NCBI RefSeq assembly: GCF_036711975.1
Contig: NC_091967.1
Span: forward strand, 3,720,001 to 3,784,000
Direction: 5' to 3'
Length of the DNA stretch: 64,000 bases
Source: Onthophagus taurus
Lineage: Eukaryota > Arthropoda > Insecta > Coleoptera > Scarabaeidae
A program made the translations under genes and the position numbers. The number at the start of each line of letters is the position of its first letter. Position 1 is the first letter of the stretch. A model generated the notes under the pieces. That model saw only the letters and a program-made list of their open reading frames with translations. It had not been told where the DNA came from and made no database searches. Positions 33,624 to 50,584 of this stretch are shown here, in pieces.

Positions 33624-34655
33624 CAGGTGTCCCGTATCTTCTGCATCAGAGCATTATAAGCAGTGACATGATTATTAACTGGACTGAGCGTTCCCATACT
33701 TCCCGTGTAAAAGAGTGATGCCAATAGATTAGGCAACCAACAGTGACCATTGTAGGCAAAAGCAACCGGCTACACGGTTAAGGTTAATGTTATTGCGGAG
33801 CTGATAAATGCGCAAATAAGAAAAATATCCTTTTACTATGCAATTCTCTGGCCAGCTGTACCTTTGTCAAAGACAAAAAAACCTGTTTATAAACAAGTTC
33901 AAAATTTCTACGAAAATAATTTTTTTAATAATAAGATTTTAATAATGTCATTTTAGATATTTACATGAAACAACTTGCTAATATTTGTCTTATAATGCTA
34001 TTTAAAGTCCCTAGATTTACAAAGTACCGCGATTTGCAGCCATTTTGGCTCAAAAGTCAAGCGGGAAAGTTAAAACTATGTCGTTTTATTGAAAACATTA
34101 CGCCAAAACTCCATTCTTTTTGCTCGTGGTACTCTTAAGAGTCGAAAGCCCTTCTTACTGCTATTTTTGCAACTCCAAAGGCAACAAGACGGCAATATTT
34201 TTGTAAATAAGTGGTGAGATGCGGTGATAAGTAGTCAAACCGCCATTTTGGCTCGAAAACAGGCGTCATGAATAGCGGTACTTTGTAAATCTAGGGACTT
34301 TAATGCTATTTTAGTCAGAACGCTTTCTTATGGCGCGGCCCGACTTTTGACTACAATGGCAAATGTTGGTTGCATACCCTACTGGCATCACTTTATTCGG
34401 CGAACACGCAGTCCAGTTGATAACCATGTCACTGATTATAAGGTTGTAGAATACATTATTCTGAAACGATCTTTGTCGAGCAATCGGTCTCACCCCCGGC
34501 TGGTCCACCACGCCGTTCTAAACTAGTTTCGCACGTGTACTCACCAATAGATTCGACACGGAAAGAGAAATAAACTTTTTGCGCTATTGAAGAGCTTCAG
34601 AATAATGTATCCTACAGCCATATAATGCTCTGATGCGGAAGATACGGGACACCTG
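33624..34655. mobile_element. Long-TIR MITE, 1.03 kb, hosting a nested MITE
   Basis: The ends CAGGTGTCCCGTATCTTCTG and CAGAAGATAC-type (seen as GGAAGATACGGGACACCTG) are inverted, with TA flanks. Similarity between the arms extends inward for well over 100 bases, for example ATTAACTGGACTGAGCGTT near 33675 against its inverted form near 34400. The middle is interrupted by the element at 34004-34301. Confidence 0.8.
34004..34301. mobile_element. 298-bp Mutator-like MITE nested in the previous element
   Basis: AAAGTCCCTAGATTTACAAA at the left and TTTGTAAATCTAGGGACTTT at the right are perfect inverted repeats. The element is flanked by a 10-bp duplication, AATGCTATTT (33994-34003 and 34302-34311). 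A 9-10 bp duplication with TIRs is typical of Mutator-like elements. No transposase is present. Confidence 0.8.
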
Positions 34656-35053
34656 TATATCTCATATTATGATATTAATCACTGGTCAACAGGAGACTAA
34701 ATAAAAACTTATAAATGCTTTAAAAAAATTAAAAATAGTAAAAAAATGATTTTTTTTTTATTTTGGTGAACAATTTAACACAAAAAATACAACAAGCAAG
34801 AAATATCTGTGACGCTTTAGTAGTTGGAATAAAAAATACTTTTATAAAATGTGCACCGTTTAATATCACCATACACACTAAAGAACAAAGTGTTTCTTTT
34901 ATGAGCACTTCCATTAATACTCATCATCTATTTACAACAGATACATAGCAAAAAAAAAATGATTTAATTAATTTTCGACGGTCTTGCACTGGGTTCAAAT
35001 TGGAATAACTAATAACATAATTAATCTGGAGTGTAATACAATTTAAATTCATT
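34656..35053. other. Downstream region of the TrxR gene
   Basis: AT-rich. It probably includes the 3' UTR of the minus-strand TrxR gene. No other feature is seen. Confidence 0.5.
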
Positions 35054-40766
<5,713 letters not shown>

Positions 40767-40952
40767 TTATAACCTTGAGTTTTTCAACACTGAACCACAC
40801 CGTCGATAAATAATAATCTATATTTAACACTAAAAAAGTTCACTCACTCTATTTTCAAACGGTTGTTCGGAAAAAATTATCAGTCAAAACTGAAGTTTGT
40901 AACACAACGGGTAAAATTGAAGTCAGTGATAAACCAAGTTTCCACATCCAAG
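40767..40952. promoter_or_regulatory. Shared divergent promoter region of TrxR and sni
   Basis: Only 186 bases separate the mitochondrial TrxR ATG (40766, minus strand) from the sni ATG (40953, plus strand), and both leader sequences must fit here. No clear TATA box is visible in either direction. The motif TTCACTCACTCTATTTTC near 40839-40856 is a candidate initiator area for sni. Confidence 0.6.
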
Positions 40953-43900
40953 ATGAATTCAATCGTTATAACTGGATGTAATAGAGGTTTAGGACTCGGA
41001 TTGGTTAGAGCTTTAACGAAGTTGGAGAATCCACCGAAGCACCTTATAACAACATGTAGGAGCATTGAAAAGGCGAAGGTAAGAGATAGAAAAATTGTTT
41101 TTTTTTTAATTTAAATTTTGTTAGAACAACGAGAAGCACTTACCTAATGGAGCCATCTTTTTACAAACACAACCTGCTTCTTCGTATTTAATAACCGTGC
41201 TTTCGAAACGGAATGATCTGATCACACAGAAAATGAATGGAATAACGGTATTCTAACCTACTTATTAAAACGTAACCAAAAAAACCGTCCGTGCACTCTC
41301 CCGTTTCATCTGACAGTAACTTATCGACTTCTACCGCCATCTATTTAACCGGCAGTGAATTATTTCTTAATATCTAAATTCCCCTACCACAATTTCTATA
41401 ATAATAATTTATCTATAAATGTATCAATACCTTGAATACAAAAAATTATTTATATTTAATTTTACTAGAATGTTCTTAGATGATGAAATAAGTTTTTTTT
41501 ATTATACAGTGTGTTTGATTTTATCTGTTACAGCTAAAAAAATTTTGTGTCAGATATAATTCGTTATTTAAAATGGAATGTCAAATGTATTTACTGAGTA
41601 TCATTTGCCATAGTTATCTAATTAACTTAAAATACAAATTGATAATTAAGTAGCAACTTAATTACATTTTCCTAACTTTGTCTACCTGCTACATATTTTC
41701 TTATATTAATGGCATTAAGTTTTGAATTTTAATTATATCCGCCAGCATTTAATGTTCACTGTTGAACATAAACCTTTATTCATGTCCAGTTCTTTCTATC
41801 TTGCGCATTCTGTATCCAATCTCATATCCATCCACTCGAGCAGTATCTTTATTTGCCCAATTCTGTTTAAATTCTGCAATTCGCGTAATCACATCAGAAA
41901 CACCAAGCATTGATCTCTCCAATTTTCTCAATGCAATTTGAAGTTTTTTTTAAATTTATTGAGGTTTCAGCACCGTACGTCATAACTGGAAATACGCATT
42001 GGTCAAATTATTTTTTAAGATATCATTCGGTTTGCCATAGATTGCCTATGCAAGATTTGCTCTTCTTTTCAATTCCCAACTGTGATTGTCTCTCGAGTTC
42101 TACAAGTTCCACCTCATTATCTTCAAAGCTGATGGTTTCGCTAGAAACTAGGTTCGTCATGTATTTTGTTGTGGTTGGGATGATTATGGGCCCTATATTG
42201 GCACATACTCGAAAAATATTGAGTTAATTTTGGTCTGAAATGTTAATCATATCGAGAAAAAAATGTTAAGGTTAATTTTCTTTATAAACGTCAATTATCT
42301 CGGGAAAGAATGAGATTTCCTTAGAGAGAGCAGTTAATAAACACCCAGATGTGTTTCCAAGTATCGTGAATTAAGTTCACACATTCAATTTAAGGGTATT
42401 ACGTTCGTACTCAATGTAGGCACAGAATATTCTGTGATGTAGGCAAGATTTTTATCTTGCTTTGTTGCTTTTGCGTTTGGTCTGAAATGCACTGTGACTT
42501 TACGGACACACTATATATATATATACAGGGTGTCACACAAAAAACGCCCCAAGCTGTAACTCTGTCATTTATATTCCGATTTTCATGACCGAGGCATCAA
42601 ATGAAATGGTTTGATGAATACTATGGTTCATGCTACAAATAAATCTGTTTCAAGGCCATCTTCAATTTTAAGCGATTATTAACTTTTGTTTTTCAAATTG
42701 CTCTATATATTTTTCTTCACGTCATTAGATAGAGATTGTTTTTCTGAATCCACTGATGTGCAATACGTCCACTTTGAATGTAATTTTAGCAGAAAAAAGA
42801 CACCTGTATATACAGGTGGTCGCGCAAGAACGCCGTAAGCTGTAACTGTGTCATTTAACTTCCGATTTTTATGAACGAGGTATCAAATGAAATGGTTTGA
42901 TGAATGCTATGATTCATGCTACAAATAAACTTTTTCACGCAAAACTGATAACAGTCGTTAAATGCTATTTCAATGCCCGAAGCAGTTGTAAATGATACTT
43001 ATAAGTTGTTTTTTCATTTATCCCATGGCACACTACAGTATAATAGAAGTGACATTAAGAGAATGTTCAGAAACTATTTTAATGTTTTTCTATGCTACAA
43101 TTACAATTAATGTTGATGTATTGTACATTAATGGATTCAAAAAAAAACTCTATCCAATAGCGTGAAGAAAAACATACCGAGCAATTTGAAAATCAAATGT
43201 TGATAATCGCTAGAAATTGAAGATGGCGTTGGAAAAAGTTTATTTGTAACATGAATCATAGTATTCGTCAAACCATTTCATTTGATAGCTAGGTCATGAA
43301 AATTGGAAGGTAAATGACAGAGGTACAGCTAGCGGCGTTCTTGTGTGGCCACCCTGTATATTATATTTCCTTACTTTACTAGTTTATTATAATACCGTTC
43401 TAAGAATATTTGTTTTTATCTTTAATATATACATAATCTCGGTTTTACTACATTCGATTTCGACTTTATCATAAAAAATTAAATAGTTAATTATTATTTA
43501 CATATAATCGCAATAATATTTGGTATATATAAACAATTTTAATACAGACCTTCATGGCTTTCAAAATCTTTAAAGGTTTCTTCATTCATTCTGCTATTTT
43601 CCTACGTTGATTTCGTTATTTATAACAATTATTTTTTATATATTGCGAGTACTTCTTTACGCACAACTTCACACCTTCTTGGTGTTATATCCTTGATGAC
43701 ACTGAATCCACTCAACCTATTTCTGGGTTAATACCGTTTTCAACATTTGGGAGGGGTTGACACTTTATCTATTTTTTTTTAATGTTCGTGACAGGTACGA
43801 ATAATTTAATAAGGTCACACATAAATTATTTTTAAATTCGATAATATTTTCTAACCATTTTTTAATATCTTACAGGAATTAACGTGTATCGCAGATGAAC

Positions 43901-44795
43901 ACAAAAACGTACACGTCTTACAATTTGGTAAACAGTTTTATTTTTTTGATGACTTTTTTGAAACATTAACCTTTTTAGATCTTCATAATTTAACTACATA
44001 CGATGCTTTTGCTAAAAAAGTCGGAGATATAGTCAAAGATGACGGATTAAACGTTCTGTTTAATAACGCTGGCGTTTCGCCGAAATATGCGAGGATAGGA
44101 CTCGTGAAAGCTGAGCATATGAGTGATACTTACCTAACAAATACGATAGCACCAGTCATGTTAACGAAAGTAAGTTAAAAATTTAAATCATAACTATATC
44201 TTTTGATTGATTTTGGTAGGCTTTATTACCTCATTTAAAACTGGCCGCTCAAAAAAATGCAAACAAATCGATGGGTGTGGAAAAATGTGCCATAATTAAT
44301 ATGTCCTCTGTGTTAGGGTCAGTTGATAATAATCAAGATGGTGGATTATATCCTTATAGATGTTCAAAGGTAAATTTAAAATAAGTATAACATTTTTAAT
44401 ATAATCGTTACTTTTCAAGTTTTGTTGCTCATACTTTATTAATACACCTCATTACTAAATTGAGTGAAATCTAAAAATACCACCCTCATTAACCTAATTT
44501 TCTTTTTTCACCTTTCACTTAGCATATTTCCCACGAGAACTAACTCATTTGAAATAACCCCACATTTCAGGCCGCTTTAAACATGGCTACAAAGTCGATG
44601 AGCGTCGATTTGAAGAACTTTGGAATACTCGCCACTTGTATTCACCCGGGATGGGTTAAAACGGATATGGGTGGGAAAAATGCCCCCTTAGACGTGGAAA
44701 CTTCCACCGAGAAAATCGTTAATTTACTTTTCCAACTTAAAGAAACACACAATGGCAATTTTTATCAGTTTGATGGGGTTCAAGTCCCGTGGTAA
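40953..44795 (+). CDS. sni: Sniffer-type short-chain dehydrogenase (carbonyl reductase)
   Basis: This is a classical short-chain dehydrogenase. Its Drosophila relative, sniffer, is an NADPH-dependent carbonyl reductase that protects neurons from oxidative damage. The exons are 40953-41078, 43876-43927, 43979-44169, 44220-44369 and 44571-44795. They are in phase and give 247 residues, the family's usual length. Motifs seen are the cofactor-binding TGCNRGLG (residues 7-14), NNAG, the active-site Ser in NMSSVLGS, YRCSK (Tyr169, Lys173), and HPGWVKTDMGG. The frame is open upstream of 40953, but MNSIVITGCNRG is the normal family start. The 2.8-kb first intron holds a MITE, an RTE remnant and, on the other strand, the cytosolic TrxR first exon. 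Confidence 0.93.
41144..41156 (-). CDS. Trxr1: Alternative first coding exon of TrxR (cytosolic form)
   Basis: ATGGCTCCATTAG followed by the donor GTAAGTGC encodes MAPL plus one base. It has exactly the phase needed to join the exon starting at 37330, giving [17 protein letters not shown]. Cytosolic insect TrxR begins MAP..., and the resulting protein would be 491 residues, the expected length. The exon lies inside intron 1 of the opposite-strand sni gene, about 65 bases past sni exon 1. The cytosolic TrxR transcript would therefore run antisense across sni exon 1 and its promoter. Confidence 0.75.
41740..42230 (-). pseudogene. RTE-type LINE remnant
   Basis: In broken minus-strand frames I can read MTYGAETS, CIEKIGEINAW, and FKQNWANKDTARVDGYEI. 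These correspond to the C-terminal part of RTE/BovB-type reverse transcriptases (the 'LTYGSETW ... QRAMERAMLGVSL' region). Multiple stops and shifts are present. It lies antisense in sni intron 1. Confidence 0.55.
42526..43356. mobile_element. Mariner-type MITE in sni intron 1, with internal duplication
   Basis: CAGGGTGTCACACAAAAAAC opens the element, and GTTCTTGTGTGGCCACCCTG closes it in inverted form. TA flanks lie on both sides. About 290 bases in, near 42817, a second copy of the left end appears (CAGGTGGTCGCGCAAGAACG) with the same following sequence. A related element may therefore have inserted into or been duplicated within the first. Confidence 0.75.
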
Positions 44796-44955
44796 TCGAA
44801 GAACTTATTGAATTTTCTATGGATTCATTTTTATTTTTGTGGTATTAAATTTTAAAGTGAATAAATTTAAAATTTATAGCAATTTGTTTCATTTTTATGT
44901 TAGATATATAATCTAGAGAGATTAACAGGACTTAAGTTGGCTTCAAAATAAGTTT
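44796..44955 (+). other. sni 3' UTR
   Basis: AT-rich. An AATAAA-like signal lies near 44860 (GTGAATAAATTT). Confidence 0.5.
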
Positions 44956-45170
44956 AGTGTTAGTTTATATTTTTATTAAATTAAAACTAGAACTAACACT
45001 AGATCTAGAATTAGAAGCATTTGGGTTTAGCCGTCTTGAGAGAGACAGTCTTAATTCTAGTGACAGTGTTAGTATTAATTCTAGTTTTATTGAACTAAAA
45101 TTAAACTTGGAACTAGAAGCATTCGGGTTAAGACGGATGTTAAACATATTTGGGTTAAATCTTTAACAAG
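44956..45170. repeat. CTAG-rich dispersed repeat, copy 5
   Basis: AACTAGAACTAACACTAGAT, TTAGAAGCATTTGGGTTTAG and CTTAATTCTAGTGACAGTG repeat the words of the other clusters in both orientations. The small open frames here are side effects of the repeat. Confidence 0.65.
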
Positions 45171-46626
45171 ACTCAAATCTCGTGATTGAATCGAGCGATT
45201 TCAAACTTTCAGTCTCAAGTGGAAAGATAAAGTCGGTTTAAATCGAGTGCTATTTACGTTTACGAGTTCTTCATAGCAAATTTGAAATTGTTATAATAAT
45301 AATTAACATTTTAATAAGTCAGTTTTGTCAATATGACATTTATTGACAATTTTTTTAATTTTGTGTTAATTTGTTCCGCTATAAATAATAAATACAATTT
45401 GTATAATCTAAAAATATTTGCAAAGCCTATCGGTGCACTAATAATATATTGTCGTCATAAGTATTCAATAGAAGCTAAAAATACGCGGCCTTGTGCAGAA
45501 CAGAACAGACAAGCTGATAGAGATTACACAGTGATAGGTATTGTTTACTTAGGAAAGAATGAACGAAAATTAAACTCAATTAAAGCATTTTTACTTATAA
45601 ATAAATTCGTTAATACTAAAAGAAAATGAATGAGTCTTACCCATATTCATTTCCGGTTGAATTTTCGTACTAGTATTCGTAGATTTTTCCACAGAATTTT
45701 GTGTAGATGTATCAAAACTTTTTCGTTTCTCGTTTTCGTCGACAAACTTAGTTTTTCGTTTTGTTTTAAAACCAGGACAACACAACATGATTTCCCACGA
45801 CCTCCAATTAAACTAGAACTTATTCAAGATGGATAATCTTAGGAATTACTTCACCGTAAACTCCGCTTACGATAGGCAACTTGCTTTTTTATTGAATCAT
45901 TTATTACCCACTCATAACTTTACCTAGAAATTCTCACGTAAAAAGATAAACCACATCGAGCAATCAATTTTATTTATTATTGATGGCGTCGATGAAAAAT
46001 TTGGAAAGCGATTTGATCGTTGAAATAAAACATTGTTTTCGGCGCAAAGTTGAAAGGGTAACTAAATAAAAAAGTGTATTAAAAAAATTGGAGTTATTGG
46101 TTGTGTGTCAATGTAATTAGTGTTAAGTTAATGAAAACGATTTTTTATGGTGAACAAACTTATTATCAAAATGAGCAGAAATGTTTTTTAATCCATTAAA
46201 GTGATATGAATTGAATATCGTTCATACTAATAAACTTAATTTGCTTTTATAGCTCCTGAAAACTATATATTTCAAAAATTACTTGACTAATCAAACGTTG
46301 TTTCGATTAAACAAAATTTCTCAATATTCCGTGTTTTGAAGAAGAAAAATTCTTTAATTTTATTGTCAATAAACCTCAAATTCATCAACATGAAATTTTA
46401 AAATTTGTGCTACTAAGAAATTCTATTATAATAGTTATTTTTACAACAATCACAGATCATATGATTATAAATTATTAATTTAAAATTATATACTTTCGTC
46501 ATAAATCATCCGAAATGAAATTATAAAAATAAAAATAGTTGATCTCCCACAATCTCCGTTAGATTAGATAACATGGTCACTAATGCAATCTTAAAAATCT
46601 GTCTTAAATGTTATATATTATGTATA
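45171..46626. other. AT-rich intergenic region
   Basis: Apart from the possible exon at 45641-45788 I see no gene, RNA gene or repeat. Confidence 0.45.
45641..45788 (-). other. Possible isolated first coding exon, minus strand
   Basis: ATG at 45788 opens a frame reading MLCCPGFKTKRKTKFVDENE and more Lys/Ser/Thr-rich sequence to MNMG. It ends at a good donor (ATGG|GTAAGACT). A CC pair right after Met followed by basic residues would fit a lipid-anchored N-terminus. No matching downstream exon is recognised on the minus strand before the sni gene, so this may be a fragment or chance. Confidence 0.25.
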
Positions 46627-47162
46627 CAGGGTGTCTCAGCGAGACCGGTCATTAGACGTTTCTGGGGTTCTGGCGAAAATAAAAATTTGAAAATTCAAAC
46701 TTAAGTATTATCAATTACGATCTCTTCGACTAAAATATTTTCAGATTTCTTGCACTTCCGGTTTTACCTGAAGTCGCAACCTACTTTATTTTTTAAATGG
46801 AACACCCTGTATATTTTTACATATTTGGATTTGTCTGTTTTCAAGGTTTATAAATAACTTTACTTTTTGCAATTTGATTCGGGCGTTCTCGAGTTATTTG
46901 AATTTTTCTAGAAAAATCTGCTCCAGCAGACATTTGTTCAAAAAATCAGAGAACACTCGATTTTTGGGATATCACTTTAGGATTCAGAACATGCTTAAGC
47001 AACATGATGGAGTATGTTTTGGAGCCGAGAACGGCTGTCTAGAACGTTTGGTCACTTTACTATGGCACGTTAACTTTTCAAAATTTTGAAGTACTATAAC
47101 TTCATTTTTTTAAATGGGACCACCCATATTTTATTACTTCGTCGTCTTCGGTGTCTCATTCT

Positions 47163-49118
47163 TAGAGCTCGGATTCTTCGGTACCTAAGTCCAGTCGACC
47201 AGTTCACGAATGTTGCGTTATTAACGAGCGACGCATAGCCAAGGTCCCGAGTTCTTTGGTTTGCAGCGTTGTCATGGTAATCCATAGGCGCGCGTTAGCA
47301 AGGGTCTGTATTAACGCTAAAAAGCAAGTAATTATATATTTTATCATAATTTTTCTCGACTCTCAGTTCCTATTTGGTGAAATGATTGAGTGAAAATGAC
47401 GACCGTTTGGGTGTTAAAATGTCTTTAAATCTAGAAAATGTTCTTTCGACATCACAACTGGTAACTGGCGCAAATTTAAATGCTGGAACTAACGGGCCAT
47501 ATTTAGAAGATATTTCTTGGTTGGAAAATGAATTGGTTGCAATTTCTTTTAAAATATTATAATCGGGATTGCGTGAAATTACTGCATGAATTTTATGCTG
47601 CAATTTTGTAGTAAAATCCGCATCTACATTTTTTAATTGGTTCAAAAGTCTCTCAATTTTAAAAATCGACGTAGCAAGTTCAATATTCTGTCTTTCTAAA
47701 AACTGTAGCGTTTCTGGTATTTGTTTAAAATTTTCGTAAATAAACTTGAGATCATTGTGTACTATTAATACATTGTAAATTGTATTAATACTCATTGCAG
47801 TGTCTGTTAACTTTTTTATAAAAGATCGTATGTTCTCAAAATTTTGGTAATAAAAAAAAGCAGCTTCTAACCAAGTTCCCCAACGTGTAATTACAGGTTG
47901 TGGGGGTAGACACAAGTTGGGGAACATTTCTTTATATAAAGATACCCGAAATGGTGCATTAAGTAAAACTTTTTTAACATTGTTAATTAAGACGTTAACG
48001 TCTGGATATGTTTCCCTGATAAATTCGCAAATCCGATGTAATTCGTGGGCTAAACATGTTAAATGTAATGCATTGGAAAACTGTTGCTGTAAAAGCTTTC
48101 CGGTTTTGAGCATCAGATACAAAAAGTAATACTTTTTCCGGAGAATTGGACACTTTCAAAACAGCTTTTTTAATAATCTCAAATATGACCTCTGCGTTTA
48201 CGGTATTTCTGAATTCCGTCGACACTAAATAGGGCGATAATGTCTCTGAGGATCCAAAATATCTACCACTACGTTGACCACACATCTACCTTCAATATCT
48301 GTTGTCTCGTCTGCGCTTACCCATATGTAAGAATCAGATATATTATCTTTTATTGTTGCAATGGTTTTATCATATTCAGGTAAAAGGTACAGTTTTCTAA
48401 TTGTGGATTCATCAGGAAGTTTTCGCCCGGTATATTTTTTAAATAAATCTTGTAAACTAGGATTATTGAGCTTTGAAAGAGGTATATTCGCCGATACAAA
48501 AGCTTGGCATATGTCTTCAAAAAATTCTTTGCTTGATGGTCCCTTCATGTTTTGCTGATGTTTTTTGGTATCTATATGCACCTGCAATTTCTGCCGCTTT
48601 GCAAGAAACACGATATTTTCCGAACAGCAGTTGCAAAATACTACATTATCGTCAATTAATGTGAACGTATCGCCAAAAGTCGCTATTAAGTGTGCCATTG
48701 AAATAAATTATAAAAACTAAAACAATAGGGCTGAATATGGTAATTCAGTTAATAAAAATCAAAAAATTAACTCTTAATAGAAGTAGTTTTAAACTACAAA
48801 ACCTAAAACAACAAGGCACTTCTAATTAACAAAAATCAAGAAAATATTCGATGATAATTAAATAAAATAATCAATCGGTTTGAAATTATAAAAACTGAAA
48901 CATTCGTACAATTCTAATTCATAAAAATAAATGGCTTTAACGAAGATAACAAGGATATTAAATGAATACTCGGAACGCAACACGGATAAATGCAGGCCTA
49001 GCGTGCTTGTAGATGTGTGAGCGATCGGAACGGTATATCGGGTGGTCATTTACAATCGTGCCCCATAGGTTCTACGCTGTCGACGCTACTGAGACGGTAC
49101 CGAAATATCCGAGCTTTG
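47163..49118 (-). mobile_element. hAT DNA transposon with 8-bp target duplication
   Basis: The left end TAGAGCTCGGATTCTTCGGT and the inverted right end (CAAAGCTCGGATATTTCGGT) are near-identical TIRs. The 8-bp direct repeat CTCATTCT flanks it exactly (47155-47162 and 49119-49126), as expected for hAT. It sits inside the left arm of the long-TIR element. The matching position in the right arm (near 49957, as AATGAGAC in inverted form) shows the uninterrupted site. Confidence 0.88.
47370..48698 (-). pseudogene. hAT transposase, frameshifted
   Basis: It begins at ATG 48698 with a zinc-finger-like stretch (FCNCCSENIVF, then VHIDTKKHQQN), as in CGGBP1-like/BED-type hAT proteins. Then comes a DDE first-Asp region (WVSADETTDIEGR) and VSDAQ in a second frame. 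In a third frame are LTCLAHELHRI, TRWGTWLEA and the C-terminal dimerisation motif SCDVERTFSRFKDILTPKR. Two frameshifts, near 48240 and 48100, break it, so it is inactive though recent, with no other stops across about 430 codons. Confidence 0.8.
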
Positions 49119-50584
49119 CTCATTCTACATCTTTTATATCCCATATGTCCCATACCTAACATTAATAGTTTGGGAAATCATTAGGGTTTTTTGAAAAATG
49201 CACACATCATATGGATATTTAGCCTAATGTGCCATGAAAAACAAGCCTTCTCAATCAGTTCTTGTCAAAGACTCACTTGTTTACGTCACTTGTTGCATGT
49301 GAGCTAATAATTATCTGTTAGGTCCCTTAATATTAGTACTGAAAAGAGTTAAAATCGATAACAATAACGAAAGTAATATTTACACAAATCAAGAAATTCT
49401 TAATTTATTTTTTATGCATGAAAAGCACGACAAAATTCGTAGTATGATTCCCAAATCTTCTTTGGCAGTTCGAATTGAGGTGTTGGGACTGGGCTCGAAA
49501 TAAGCCAAGGTATTTACCTCTTCCGTTGCATTATCTACTACATTTTTTGGTCAGTTTAACACGTGATTAATTCGTCCAAAATGTACAAAATTTGCTTCTA
49601 TTCCTCTAAATTTACCTTTTGTCATCGGAGATAAATGTGGATAATTTTCACTAAACATTCTGCAAGTTCTACTAAGAACTTAGTCGCACTTTTCGTGCAC
49701 AAAAAATAAATTATGGATTTCTTCATTTGTATAAACATTATTTACGTTATTAATATCCATTTTAACTGGTTTTAGACTCACAAGCATCAAACAACGTAAA
49801 TCAGACTTTGACGTTTGTCAAGAAGTCATTAAACATTTGTTTTCCATGGCACACTAGGTTAATATCGATATGATATGTGAGCATTTTTCAAAAAACCCTA
49901 ATTATTTCTTAAACTATTAATGTTTGGTATAGGACATATGGGATATAAAAGGTGTAAAATGAGACGCCGAAGACTACTTAGTCGTCTTCGGCGTATGATC
50001 GGCGTATAAAATATGGGGGGTTCCATTTAAAAAAATGAAGTTATGGTGCTTCCAAATTTCGAAAAGTTAACGTGTCATAGTAAAGTGACCAAACGATCTA
50101 GACAGCCGTTCTCGGCACCAAAACATACTCCATCATGTTGTTTAAGCATGTTCTGAATCCTAAATTGATATCTCAAAAATCGAGTGTTCTATGATTTTTT
50201 GAACAAATGTCCACTGGAGCAGATTTTTCTAGAAAAATTTGCATAACTCGAGAACGAGTTATCAAAGTTAGAGTTACCAAATCAAATTGCAAAAAGTAAA
50301 GTTATTTATAAACCTTGAAAATAGACAAATCCAAATATGTAAAAATATACAGGATGTTCCATTTAAAAAAAATAAAGTAGGTTGCGACTTCCGGTATAAC
50401 CGGAAGTAAAATATTTTAGTCCAAGAGAACGTAATTGATAATACTTAAATCTGAATTCTCAAATTTTTATTTTGGCCAGAACCTCAAAAACGTCTAATGA
50501 CCGGTCTCGCTGAGACACCCTGTATATCTTAAATTATTACATAAATTTATAAACAATAAAAACCACCGAAAATGAACTCATTGA

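Larger units (their letters stand above)
46627..50522. mobile_element. Mariner-like element with very long inverted arms, split by a hAT
   Basis: The ends CAGGGTGTCTCAGCGAGACC and GGTCTCGCTGAGACACCCTG are perfect inverted repeats with TA flanks. The arms match for roughly 650 bases. The left arm is 46627-47154 and then, past the hAT insertion, 49127-49240; the right arm is 50522-49845. Without the hAT and one target duplication the element is about 1.93 kb. Its centre (about 49390-49760, minus strand) encodes a broken helix-turn-helix-like stretch (VYTNEEIHNLFFVHEKCD, CRMFSENYPHLSPMTKGKF). That stretch resembles the N-terminal domain (DUF4817-type) of insect mariner-like transposases, and no DDE part remains. 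Confidence 0.8.

Noticed and set aside
44957..45166. Small leucine-rich open frames on both strands
   Set aside because: They arise from CTAG-rich repeats read in frame.
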